This document shows, one piece after another, positions 38,871 through 48,197 of a DNA stretch of 64,000 nt; the stretch's first letter is position 1; each line of letters opens with the position of its first letter. The stretch is from contig CACICY010000001.1 in the NCBI GenBank assembly GCA_902585265.1, positions 109,878 through 173,877 on the forward strand, written 5' to 3'. The notes beneath the pieces are model-generated. The model was not told where the DNA came from and did no database searches. It was given only the letters and a program-made list of their open reading frames with translations. The stretch is from an uncultured Pelagibacteraceae bacterium (GTDB taxonomy: Bacteria > Pseudomonadota > Alphaproteobacteria > Pelagibacterales > Pelagibacteraceae). The position numbers were made by a program, and so were the translations under genes.

Positions 38871-39956
38871 TTATACTAAAAAAGAATCACCATCTAATAA
38901 TGTTGTATCCCATAATTTTTCGTTTTTTAAATCTTCAATTAAATTTAAATCTTTAGAATAATAGTAAAAAAAATAATTAGATACATTTCTTTTAAAAGTT
39001 TTAAAATTAGAAAATAATAATTTTTTTTTTTGAGAAGTGCCAGTCATTTCAATTATTTCGTATCCAAGGTCAAAACTTTTTTTTATAGTACTTTTAAGCA
39101 ATGATAAATATATTTGATTATCTTCGTTTGCACTAACAATATCAATTATTGAAATTCTTTTAAGTTTAAATTTATTGCTATTTCTCTCACAGCATAATGC
39201 AAATCCTAAAATTTTATCATTTTCTGTTATGTAGGTAATCCATGCTTTTTCAAGAAATTTTATATGCCAGTTTAACCAATCTGGAGATTTTGATAATAAA
39301 AAGTTATTATTATTTTTTTTTAGCTCTGACCAAAAATTTTCAAAATCGTTGCTAAAAACGTAATTCAAATTAATTTTTTTTTTTTGTTCAAATTTTTTCC
39401 AAAAATTAATTTTATTGTAAAAAGCAATACTAAAAAAAAGAGAGATAAAATTTAAAATCAATTTATTTAGTCTTATATTTTTATATAAGAAAAAAGAATT
39501 CAAAAATTTTTTTACATTAAGAATTAAAAAATGATTTTCATTATAAGTTCTAATTGGTGTTTTATTAGCTCCATACCTTAAAAAAACTTTTTCTGTAATT
39601 TTATTTGGTGTAGTTGTTATGAAAATATCTATATCTTTTTGTAAAAAAAAAGTATTAATCAAAGCGAATGATTCTAATCTAAATTTTTTATCAACCACCC
39701 AAGCATGTGAACAAGCAACTAAAATTTTTTTATTTTTGAGATAATATTCTTTAACTATATTTCCAATAAATCCTACCACTTCAGAATTTATTTCTAGAAC
39801 CCATCCAATAGGAAAATCTTTTATTGAGTTTTTTATTAAAGGATTGTCTTTCCAAAGAGTGTACCATTTGGTTTTATCTAAAATTTTTAGTTGATTTCTT
39901 AGATGTAATAACTTTATTTTTTCATAATCATTAAAATTTGCTTTTCTTATTGTCAT
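38871..39956 (-). CDS. GNAT-like N-acyltransferase
   Basis: MTIRKANFNDYEKIKLLHLRN, WVLEINSEVVGFIGNIV, HAWVVDKKFR. Confidence 0.65.
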   Translation of the reverse strand: MTIRKANFNDYEKIKLLHLRNQLKILDKTKWYTLWKDNPLIKNSIKDFPIGWVLEINSEVVGFIGNIVKEYYLKNKKILVACSHAWVVDKKFRLESFALINTFFLQKDIDIFITTTPNKITEKVFLRYGANKTPIRTYNENHFLILNVKKFLNSFFLYKNIRLNKLILNFISLFFSIAFYNKINFWKKFEQKKKINLNYVFSNDFENFWSELKKNNNNFLLSKSPDWLNWHIKFLEKAWITYITENDKILGFALCCERNSNKFKLKRISIIDIVSANEDNQIYLSLLKSTIKKSFDLGYEIIEMTGTSQKKKLLFSNFKTFKRNVSNYFFYYYSKDLNLIEDLKNEKLWDTTLLDGDSFLV

Positions 39957-40950
39957 TTCTTTGAAAAAAATTAAGTAGTTTTTTAATGTTTATATCAAAT
40001 CCTGTTAGTTTTCTTCTAAAATCTTCTAAATTTACAAATGGACCGATAGATACTCTAGATAAATAGAAGTTTGAGTTATCTTTATTATTTATTTCTGATG
40101 TTGTAACAGCTGATTTAAAATTTAATTTTTTTAAAATATTATGTTCAAAGTAATTAATATCATTTGAAGATCCATAGGGATAAGCAAAATGAAATGTTTC
40201 AATGTTAAGTTTTTCACTCAATATTTTCTTGCTTTTTTCAATCTCATTTTCAATTATCTCCTTGCTAAAATTAGAAAAACATAAATGATCATGAGTATGA
40301 CATCCAAAATTGATTAAATCATCTTTCTTCATTTCCTCAATATGATTATTTTTTAGAAATAAACTTTGATGATTTTCTCTAATTTCATCATTTGTTAATT
40401 GTTTAATAAAAGTTAACTGTTTGTCAGAATTTAATTTTTTAATTTTGTCTTTCAAAATAAAGAAAGCTTTTTCTTTTTGAATATTATTTAAACAAGCATA
40501 TTCTTTACCTTCAAAATTTATTTTTTGAATTTTTTTTAAATAATTCCACAATTCAATCCACCATGCCCATGGCTGTGAAACGAAATTTTTTGATACTAAG
40601 AAGATTGTAGCGGGAACTTTATATTCTTTTAATATTGGGTATGCTATCTCATAATTATCAAGATAACCATCATCAAAAGTTACAGCTACTGAAAACTTTC
40701 TACATCTAAAATTACATTTATATAGCTCCTCCAAAGATATCAAATTAAAATTTTCACTTATAAATTTCATTTGTAATTTAAACTCGTTTTCCTTTACGCA
40801 TAAATGTATATTAGGTCCGGTTTCTTTAGATAAATCATTTTCTTTTACTACTCTATGATAATAAAGAATAATGAAGTTTGGTCTTTTAATCTCTATAATT
40901 TTTTTTATAAATTTTATTTTTATAAGATTATTAATTATTTTTTTAATCAT
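39931..40950 (-). CDS. Polysaccharide deacetylase family protein
   Basis: YYHRVV, SVAVTFDDGYLDNYEIAYPILKEYKVPATIFLVS, NFGCHTHDHLCFSN, HFAYPYGSSND. Confidence 0.92.
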   Translation of the reverse strand: MIKKIINNLIKIKFIKKIIEIKRPNFIILYYHRVVKENDLSKETGPNIHLCVKENEFKLQMKFISENFNLISLEELYKCNFRCRKFSVAVTFDDGYLDNYEIAYPILKEYKVPATIFLVSKNFVSQPWAWWIELWNYLKKIQKINFEGKEYACLNNIQKEKAFFILKDKIKKLNSDKQLTFIKQLTNDEIRENHQSLFLKNNHIEEMKKDDLINFGCHTHDHLCFSNFSKEIIENEIEKSKKILSEKLNIETFHFAYPYGSSNDINYFEHNILKKLNFKSAVTTSEINNKDNSNFYLSRVSIGPFVNLEDFRRKLTGFDINIKKLLNFFQRNDNKKSKF

Positions 40951-41837
40951 CTTCTTTTTATTGTTTCAATTAAAAATAAAAATTTAATTAAAATTGATCT
41001 TAAATATGATTTTAAATCGTTTGGTATAATTTTTTTTTGAATTATATACGCTCGATAGAAATTCTTTTTTTTAAAATACCAAGTAAGTAAAAATTTATTG
41101 TACCATTTTAATCTTTTTTTATTAGTAAGTTTTAGTATTTGATTTCGATAAATTTTGTGAAAATTTTTGTAATTAATATATGATTGCTCTAAATTACTTA
41201 CATTGCCACCACCCACCCAACAGTAGCCTAATATAGTCGGTATAAATATAAAATTATCTGTTTCTTTAGAACATTTAATCCAACAATCATAATCTTCCCA
41301 AGAGTATTTGTTCTTGTCTTCTGATAAAAAATAAACTTTTTCTAATAAGCTTTTTCTTACAACGGCACTAGAGTTTGCTATGCCATTTCCATCTTTAATA
41401 AGCGTTTCATAGATAGGTTTTTTCATTTCTATACTCTTATCTTTTATAATTTTTTTAATAAAACCAAACTTTTTTGGCAAATAGTACATACCATGATAAA
41501 TTAAATCCGAATTATTGTTAATAATTGCTTCATTAACTTTGAATAATTTTTCTTTTTCCCAAACATCATCTGAGTCCAAAAATGCTATCCAATCAAATTT
41601 AGCTTTTTTAATTCCGAAATTTCTTGATCTGGCAATATTATTTTCATTATTAAATTTATAAAAATGTATTCTATCGTCATCAAATTGATCTATTATTTTC
41701 TCGGGAGAATTATATGAAAAATTATCTATTAATATTAACTCCCATTTTTCATAACTTTGTTCAATAACTGATAAGATAGATCTATATAAAAAAGGAGAAT
41801 TATAATTCGGCATCACAATTGAAAATTTGATACTCAC
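40947..41837 (-). CDS. GT2 family glycosyltransferase
   Basis: FSIVMPNYNSPFLYRSILSVIEQSYEKWELILIDNFS, RNFGIKKAKFDWIAFLDSDDVWEKEKL. Confidence 0.92.
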   Translation of the reverse strand: MSIKFSIVMPNYNSPFLYRSILSVIEQSYEKWELILIDNFSYNSPEKIIDQFDDDRIHFYKFNNENNIARSRNFGIKKAKFDWIAFLDSDDVWEKEKLFKVNEAIINNNSDLIYHGMYYLPKKFGFIKKIIKDKSIEMKKPIYETLIKDGNGIANSSAVVRKSLLEKVYFLSEDKNKYSWEDYDCWIKCSKETDNFIFIPTILGYCWVGGGNVSNLEQSYINYKNFHKIYRNQILKLTNKKRLKWYNKFLLTWYFKKKNFYRAYIIQKKIIPNDLKSYLRSILIKFLFLIETIKRR

Positions 41838-41839
41838 AA

Positions 41840-42217
41840 TTAATCTATTTTTTTCCTCATTGTTTCTTTTGGATCATGAACCCCATCAATTAGATTTACA
41901 AATAACGAACTTTTGGTTCTTGATGAAAACTTAAACCATGTACCAGGATCAATCTTTAAAATTACTTTATTATTTAAATTTAAATTTTTTATTTTTCTTT
42001 TACTTTTGAGTGTAAATTTGATCTTTCCACTTATTACTAAAATAATACATTGATATTTCTTGTGAAGAATCCAATCATTTTTTTTCTTTGAAATTTTTAT
42101 ATTATTAAAATAGATTTCTCCAAATTTTTTTAAAAACTTGCTTTTTTTATTAGCAAATTTAATTAATTTTCCAATCTTAGTTTTGAATACTTTATTTTTA
42201 TAAATTTTATACATCAA
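41840..42217 (-). CDS. Cupin-fold protein, dTDP-4-dehydrorhamnose 3,5-epimerase-like
   Basis: 125 aa; WILHKKYQCIILVISGKIKFTLKSK, DPGTWFKFSS cupin pattern; adjacent to rfbG/rfbF-like genes. Confidence 0.55.
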   Translation of the reverse strand: MMYKIYKNKVFKTKIGKLIKFANKKSKFLKKFGEIYFNNIKISKKKNDWILHKKYQCIILVISGKIKFTLKSKRKIKNLNLNNKVILKIDPGTWFKFSSRTKSSLFVNLIDGVHDPKETMRKKID

Positions 42218-43269
42218 TGATTTAAAAATTCTTTAATTTGATTTTTTGTAACCAAATATGGATTTTTTTTATCAATTAAAGTTTTTTTGTACCATTCTAC
42301 TGTAAAATGAATACTTTCAAAAATTGTTAGTTTTGGTCGCCAAGAAAGTTTTTTCTTAGCTTTATTTATATTTAATTGTAAATTTTTTTGTTCATAATAT
42401 TTATTTTTTTTTTTAAATTTTAATTTTCCTCTTCCCCAAATTTTTATTATTTTTTTTACTACTGTTAAAACATCTGTTACAGTATTTTTTTCTGATCCAA
42501 AATTCCAAGCGCCTGAAAACTTTAGCGGATTTTCATATAATTTTTTTGCTAAAATTAAATAACCATTAAGTGGCTCCAAAACATGCTGCCAAGGTCTATT
42601 GAAATATGGATTTCTTAAAACAATTGTTTTATTAGAATTTATTGATTTTATACAATCAGGTATTAGTCTGTTCTCTGACCAATCGCCTCCACCTATAACA
42701 TTACCAGCTCTCACAGTTGCTACTCCACATCTCTTTTTATTTTTAAAAAAACTTTGATTATAAGTATTTGCAATAATTTCAGCACATGCTTTTGAACCAC
42801 TATACGGATCTTCTCCTCCCAAACTATCTTCTTCAACAAATCCTTTGATAGAATTATTGCTTTTATAACACTTGTCTGAAGTGACACAAACAATTGACTT
42901 AACTTTATTATTTGACCTTAATATTTCTAATATGTTCAAAGTTCCCACACTATTAATTGTATACGTGTCTACAGGATCTGTATAACCTTTAATTATTAAA
43001 GGTTGCGCGGCCATATGAAAAACTATTTCAGGCTTAAAAGTTTGAATGATTTTTTTTAATTTTTTAAAATTTCTAACATCAACTAAAGAACATTTTATTT
43101 TTTTATTAAGTTTTAATTTATAAAATAAATTTTTATTTTTATTTGGTGAAAATCCTATTCCATAAACCTTTGCACCAATTTCATTTAACCATAGACATAA
43201 CCAAGAACCCTTGAACCCTGTTGCGCCAGTGACAAGAATTTTTTTATTTTTATAGAATTTATTTACCAT
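42214..43269 (-). CDS. rfbG: CDP-glucose 4,6-dehydratase
   Basis: KKILVTGATGFKGSWLCLWLNEIGAKVYGIG, HMAAQPLIIKGYTDPVDTYTINSVGTLNILE, GNVIGGGDWSENRLIPDC, RPWQHVLEPL; ATG at 43269. Confidence 0.93.
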   Translation of the reverse strand: MVNKFYKNKKILVTGATGFKGSWLCLWLNEIGAKVYGIGFSPNKNKNLFYKLKLNKKIKCSLVDVRNFKKLKKIIQTFKPEIVFHMAAQPLIIKGYTDPVDTYTINSVGTLNILEILRSNNKVKSIVCVTSDKCYKSNNSIKGFVEEDSLGGEDPYSGSKACAEIIANTYNQSFFKNKKRCGVATVRAGNVIGGGDWSENRLIPDCIKSINSNKTIVLRNPYFNRPWQHVLEPLNGYLILAKKLYENPLKFSGAWNFGSEKNTVTDVLTVVKKIIKIWGRGKLKFKKKNKYYEQKNLQLNINKAKKKLSWRPKLTIFESIHFTVEWYKKTLIDKKNPYLVTKNQIKEFLNH

Positions 43270-43970
43270 TTTTTCCATGGCGCATTTCCATTTGACCAGA
43301 TTTTGTTTAAATATTTTTTTTCTCTTAAAGTATCCATACATTGCCAGAATTTATAATGCTTGTAAGCATATAATTTTTTATTTTTTGTGAGTTTTTCAAA
43401 AGTTTTTTTTTCCAAAATTGTGTTGTCATCTTTTATATATTTAAACACCTCCTTTCTCATGATGAAAAAGCCTCCATTTATCCAATTTTGTGTTGCCTGA
43501 GGTTTTTCTTTAAAACTTAAAACTTCACTTTTTGCAGAGATTTTAATCTCTCCAAATCTTACTGGTGGTCTTACTGCTGTTAAGGTTACTATACCTTTAT
43601 GTTTATTGTGAAATTTGATTAACTCTCTAATATTTACGTTACTCAATCCGTCTCCATAAGTAACAAAGAAATCGCTATCTCCAATTATTTTTTTTAAACG
43701 TAATATACGACCCCCAGTTAAAGTATCTTTACCTGTAAAGCATGCTTTCACATTACAGTTATAAATCTTATTTTTTTCAAAATAATTTTTTATCACATTT
43801 GATTTATAACCAGTAGCCAAAATAAAATCATTCAAACCATAATGTTTAAAGTATTTTATCAAGTGCCATAATATTGGTTTTTGACCAATTTTAACCATTG
43901 GTTTAGGTTTTAAAGCGGTTTCTTCCGCTATCCTTGTGCCAAGCCCTCCACATAAAATTAATACTTTCAT
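43263..43970 (-). CDS. rfbF: Glucose-1-phosphate cytidylyltransferase
   Basis: MKVLILCGGLGTRIAEETALKPKPMVKIGQKPILWHLIKYFKHYGLNDFILATGYK; VTYGDGLSNVN; WINGGFFIM; WQCMDTLREK. Confidence 0.95.
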   Translation of the reverse strand: MKVLILCGGLGTRIAEETALKPKPMVKIGQKPILWHLIKYFKHYGLNDFILATGYKSNVIKNYFEKNKIYNCNVKACFTGKDTLTGGRILRLKKIIGDSDFFVTYGDGLSNVNIRELIKFHNKHKGIVTLTAVRPPVRFGEIKISAKSEVLSFKEKPQATQNWINGGFFIMRKEVFKYIKDDNTILEKKTFEKLTKNKKLYAYKHYKFWQCMDTLREKKYLNKIWSNGNAPWKKW

Positions 43971-44113
43971 AAATATATTTTATTTTTTAGAGTTTTAATA
44001 AACAGAATATTTTGTTTAAAAAGTGACTTTATATTTTTTAGTTTTTGCACCCAACTTTAATAATTAAATTAATTATACATCAACAATTCTATAAGTATAT
44101 ATATGATCTCATA

Positions 44114-44887
44114 TTAATTTGTAACAACGTTATCTATTTCTATAATATATTTTTTCGGCATTTTAAGAACTGGTAATTTGAAATGCTGACCTCTCCAAAT
44201 TTCAATATTATCATTGATAAAATTTAAACTACTTTGAGCCGGTTTTTTTCGCAATAGTGGAGAAAGTAATTTAGCTTTTATTAAATTTTCTATTGAATTT
44301 TTTGCATGTTTAAGAACATCTTTAGATATCTGGTTTGCTTTTAATGTTTCATACCAAACATTTTCCATAATTATCATCATTATATCTAAACCAGTTGGCA
44401 TTTTAAAACTATTATCAAACTGCTCCCAATCGACAAATAGAACCTCTTCAATACCATTAAACATTACATTACCAACTAACGATAAATCTCCATGAAATGG
44501 GGAATACAATTTATTTTTATAATCATGCCATATTTCAATATAATGTTGTATTGTTAAGTCTAAATATTTTTTTATTTTTTGATAAGAGGTGTTAGTGTTT
44601 ATATTAAAAAAACCTTTATTAAGTTGAATTTCAATTTTATAATAAGTTTTTGTTTTTATATCAAAATTGCAAACAATTTTATTTTTACTTAAGTGATTAT
44701 ACCATTCTATACCTTTGTATTCTGAAATTATCGAATTAATTCCATTTTTTGTTGTTGATGTTTTAATGATACTATCAGAAACTAAACGTTGTTGATTGTT
44801 TGAGACAATTAAAAAGGTTTCTGAACCGTGTCTATGAACTCCTTTGATATATTTCACTTTTTGGCAACTATAATGATTGCTGGACAA
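44114..44887 (-). CDS. APH/choline-kinase-like phosphotransferase
   Basis: SPFHGDLSLVGNVMFNGIEEVLFVDWEQF matches the HGDxxxxN...DWE kinase motif. Confidence 0.7.
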   Translation of the reverse strand: MSSNHYSCQKVKYIKGVHRHGSETFLIVSNNQQRLVSDSIIKTSTTKNGINSIISEYKGIEWYNHLSKNKIVCNFDIKTKTYYKIEIQLNKGFFNINTNTSYQKIKKYLDLTIQHYIEIWHDYKNKLYSPFHGDLSLVGNVMFNGIEEVLFVDWEQFDNSFKMPTGLDIMMIIMENVWYETLKANQISKDVLKHAKNSIENLIKAKLLSPLLRKKPAQSSLNFINDNIEIWRGQHFKLPVLKMPKKYIIEIDNVVTN

Positions 44888-45894
44888 AAATTTCTTGCTT
44901 TAAGATATTTCATCAAAAAAATTTCAAAATATTTAAATATAAAATTTTGTTTCCATGTAATTATATCCTTATTCTCGTAAATCTCATATTTGCTAATTCC
45001 CTCTCTAGAATTAGGTACAACTAGAGAAGGGAAATGATACATTGGAAAACAACAATAATCATCAATTTGCGTAAAACCAGCTTCTTTTAAGAGAATTTTT
45101 AATTCATTAAAGGAATAGATGTGAGTTCTGTAATCTTTTTTTTTAAAAAATCTGCAAATTATATTAGATATAAATCTTGGTAAGAATGTTGTAAATCTTA
45201 AATTTACATGAGGGTCTGGTTTACCCATTAAATATCCATAGAAAAGTTTATTTTCTATTGCTAACAAAAGTTGACCTTCTTTATTGAGGCTTTCATGAAC
45301 CTTCTTTAAAAATGCTAATTGCATTTCTCTAGGTTTTTTTAATTTATTTTCATCAGTTGATTTTTTTGATTTAGAATTGGAATTACTTAAATATTCATCA
45401 ACAATAATTTCTGATTTTTCTGGTATCCATTCAAGCACGCCATTAACTATTGCATAGTCTGCTATATTCTTAAACTCAATTTCTCTAATATCATCTTGTA
45501 CCAAATGAATATTGTCTAAACCTTCCTCTTTAGAACGAAATTTAAGAAAATTAAGTGAGTCATGTGTTTTGTCTACAGCGATAACTTCATGACCACGCTT
45601 GGCCATTCCAACTGATAATACTCCCCACATAGCTCCATAATCAATACAGATACCCTTTTTATTATGATCTAAAAGTTCTAATGCAGCTTCTCTTTTTGAG
45701 GAAAAGATCATTTCCTCAAACTTAGGCATAAATGATTTCACAGCACTCTTACAATCTTTATTTTTTAATATTTCTAAGAACTCCTTATTATGTACTTGTG
45801 ATAGATTAGACCAATACCCAGACCTTCCTGATAAAAAAATATCCTCGACGCAATTATCGTATATTGATTTAAGATATGTTCTAAGATCAGTCAT
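44854..45894 (-). CDS. Class I SAM-dependent methyltransferase
   Basis: NKKGICIDYGAMWGVLSVGMAKRGHEVIAVDKTHDSLNFLKFRSKEEGLDNIHLVQDDIRE; ALENKLFYGY region. Confidence 0.82.
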   Translation of the reverse strand: MTDLRTYLKSIYDNCVEDIFLSGRSGYWSNLSQVHNKEFLEILKNKDCKSAVKSFMPKFEEMIFSSKREAALELLDHNKKGICIDYGAMWGVLSVGMAKRGHEVIAVDKTHDSLNFLKFRSKEEGLDNIHLVQDDIREIEFKNIADYAIVNGVLEWIPEKSEIIVDEYLSNSNSKSKKSTDENKLKKPREMQLAFLKKVHESLNKEGQLLLAIENKLFYGYLMGKPDPHVNLRFTTFLPRFISNIICRFFKKKDYRTHIYSFNELKILLKEAGFTQIDDYCCFPMYHFPSLVVPNSREGISKYEIYENKDIITWKQNFIFKYFEIFLMKYLKARNFCPAIIIVAKK

Positions 45895-46750
45895 TTTTAA
45901 ATTTATTATTTATTTTAAGTTCTTCAACATAAAGTTCAGCCCATCTAGATCTTACACCAAAGAAAAATGATGCAATAAATCTTGTAAAAATTCTTAATGA
46001 AATAATCAAATAAATATAAAAAGTTAAATTATAGTCAAAATAAATATCAATTATAATTAAAAGAAGTATAAAATCTACACTTCTAGCTCTATCGTCAAAA
46101 AAATCTTTGAAAATATTTAACCACTTTGGATATTTAATTTGAATATTGTTTGTAGAATTTTTATTATTAACATTCTTGTTGGCACCGTCGGGTATTTTTT
46201 TATTATTAGATAAGATTACTTTCAAATCCTCAAGAATTATTTTTTTTCCAGCAGAGGTAAATACCTCACTATGCAAAAATGCAATGACCGCTATAAGATA
46301 AATCAAAAATTGATAATTTGTTTGATGAAAAACAAAAAAGCCCAATCCAATCGTCAAACCAATGGAATTTAAAATTGCACCGTAAACATCAAGTATATGA
46401 CCAGTCAATGTTGGTTTGTATTTAATACGAGCCAGTTGGCCATCAGTCCAATCTAATATTCCTTTGCTAAAAAAAATAAAAACACCAATAATATTAAATT
46501 GAAAATAAGGTATTGATAAAAAAATACCACCTATAATTCCACACAAGCAGTAACAAATAGTAACCATGTTAGGTGTTATTCGTGATTTTAATAAAACATA
46601 TACAAGGAAAACACTTGGATACATGTAATATCTAGCTTTTAAATAAGTATAAGGATTTTTTTTAAAATTATTTAAGTAAGGGAATTTTGTAAATTGTTGA
46701 TCAAATATAATTTTTTTTATATCCTTAATATTCAATGTTCTGTAGTCCAT
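45887..46750 (-). CDS. CDP-alcohol phosphatidyltransferase family protein
   Basis: RITPNMVTICYCLCG; DWTDGQLARIKYKPTLTGHILDVYGA matches DxxDGxxARx8Gx3Dx3[D], with the last Asp replaced by Ala. Confidence 0.85.
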   Translation of the reverse strand: MDYRTLNIKDIKKIIFDQQFTKFPYLNNFKKNPYTYLKARYYMYPSVFLVYVLLKSRITPNMVTICYCLCGIIGGIFLSIPYFQFNIIGVFIFFSKGILDWTDGQLARIKYKPTLTGHILDVYGAILNSIGLTIGLGFFVFHQTNYQFLIYLIAVIAFLHSEVFTSAGKKIILEDLKVILSNNKKIPDGANKNVNNKNSTNNIQIKYPKWLNIFKDFFDDRARSVDFILLLIIIDIYFDYNLTFYIYLIISLRIFTRFIASFFFGVRSRWAELYVEELKINNKFKND

Positions 46751-46790
46751 TATTTTTTTTTTATCATGATTCGATTAAGACTATTATGAG

Positions 46791-46819
46791 TTGACCAACA
46801 TCAATAGCTCTATTAATAT
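46791..46819 (+). promoter_or_regulatory. Candidate sigma70-type promoter for the phosphonate operon
   Basis: TTGACC (46791-46796), 17-nt spacer, TAATAT (46814-46819) in the divergent intergenic region upstream of 46893. Confidence 0.35.
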
Positions 46820-46892
46820 TAATTATAAAAAATATAATTTATAATTAAAAACATCAAAACTTAATTAATTACTTTATTTTTAAATCTATCAA

Positions 46893-48197
46893 ATGAAAAA
46901 AAATAAACAAGTATATGTAGGTCTTTCGGCCGATATTTTACATGAAGGTCATATAAATATTTTAAAAATAGCAAATAAATTTGGTGAAGTTATTGTGGGT
47001 TTACTTACTGATGAAGCAATTTCTAGCTATAAATCAATTCCTCATCTCTCATATAAGCAAAGAGAAATTATATTAAAAAATATGAGACTTGTTAGAAAAG
47101 TTATTCCACAAAAAACTTTAGATTATACTCAAAATTTAAGACTTATTAAGCCTGACTATGTAGTCCACGGGGATGATTGGAAAACTGGAGTTCAAAAAAA
47201 AACAAGATCAAAAGTTATAAAAGAATTAAAAAAATGGAACGGTAAATTAATTGAACCCGGGTATACAAAAAATATTTCATCGACAATAATAAAAAATAAA
47301 ATTTTAGACATAAGCTTGTTACCACAAAATAGAGTATCTAGGCTAAAACGTCTTTTTTCATCCAAAAAAATAGTTCGAATATTAGAATCGCACAACTCAC
47401 TAACTGGTTTGATAATTGAAAATCTTAAAATAAAAAAAAATAATAAAGAAATTCAATTTGATGGTATGTGGTCATCTAGTTTAACTGACTCTGCAACTAG
47501 GGGTAAACCTGATAATTCTTCACTTGATTTATCTGTAAGAGTTTCTTCATTAAGCGATATGATGGATGCTACAACAAAACCTTTGATTTTTGATGCTGAT
47601 AATGGAGGTCAGATAGAACATTTGCCATATTTAATTAAATCTTTAGAAAGAGTAGGAACTTCAGCCATTATAATAGAAGATAAGATTGGTCTCAAAAAAA
47701 ATTCATTGTTTAAAAATCAAACAGGTACACAACAAGATAAACCTCAAGTTTTTGCAAAAAAAATAAAAAAGATATGTTTTTCTAGAAAGTCTAAAAATTT
47801 TATGGTTATTGCAAGAATAGAAAGTTTTATTTTAGGAAAAGGGTTAGATGATGCTTTAAAAAGAGCCAAGGTTTACTCAAAAGCTGGGGCCGATGCAATT
47901 TTGATACATAGTAAAGAAAAAACACCAAAAGAAATTTTTTCATTTTCTAAAGAATTTAGGAAAAGTAAAAACTTTATTCCTTTAGTTTCTGTTCCCTCAA
48001 CATACTCAAAAGTATATGAAAAAGATTTGATAAAAAATGGTTTTAAATTAGTTATATATGCAAATCAATTATTAAGAGCTGCTTATCCAGCAATGCTAAA
48101 TACAGCTGAAACAATACTTAAAAAAGGTCGAGCTTTTGACATTGAAAAAAAAATTATACCAATAAAAGAAATAATAAGTTTAATTAAAAATGATTAA
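46893..48197 (+). CDS. pepM: Bifunctional nucleotidyltransferase (TagD-like) - phosphoenolpyruvate mutase fusion
   Basis: N-term VYVGLSADILHEGHINILKIA...GLLTDEAISSYK...HGDDWKTG (HxGH cytidylyltransferase); C-term DADNGG, EDKIGLKKNSLF (PepM EDKxxxxKxNS), ARIESFILGKG. Confidence 0.93.
   Translation: MKKNKQVYVGLSADILHEGHINILKIANKFGEVIVGLLTDEAISSYKSIPHLSYKQREIILKNMRLVRKVIPQKTLDYTQNLRLIKPDYVVHGDDWKTGVQKKTRSKVIKELKKWNGKLIEPGYTKNISSTIIKNKILDISLLPQNRVSRLKRLFSSKKIVRILESHNSLTGLIIENLKIKKNNKEIQFDGMWSSSLTDSATRGKPDNSSLDLSVRVSSLSDMMDATTKPLIFDADNGGQIEHLPYLIKSLERVGTSAIIIEDKIGLKKNSLFKNQTGTQQDKPQVFAKKIKKICFSRKSKNFMVIARIESFILGKGLDDALKRAKVYSKAGADAILIHSKEKTPKEIFSFSKEFRKSKNFIPLVSVPSTYSKVYEKDLIKNGFKLVIYANQLLRAAYPAMLNTAETILKKGRAFDIEKKIIPIKEIISLIKND

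Noticed and set aside
43971-44113. 143-bp AT-rich spacer between rfbF-like and APH-like genes
   Set aside because: Could hold promoter or terminator signals but no convincing element or homology could be read.
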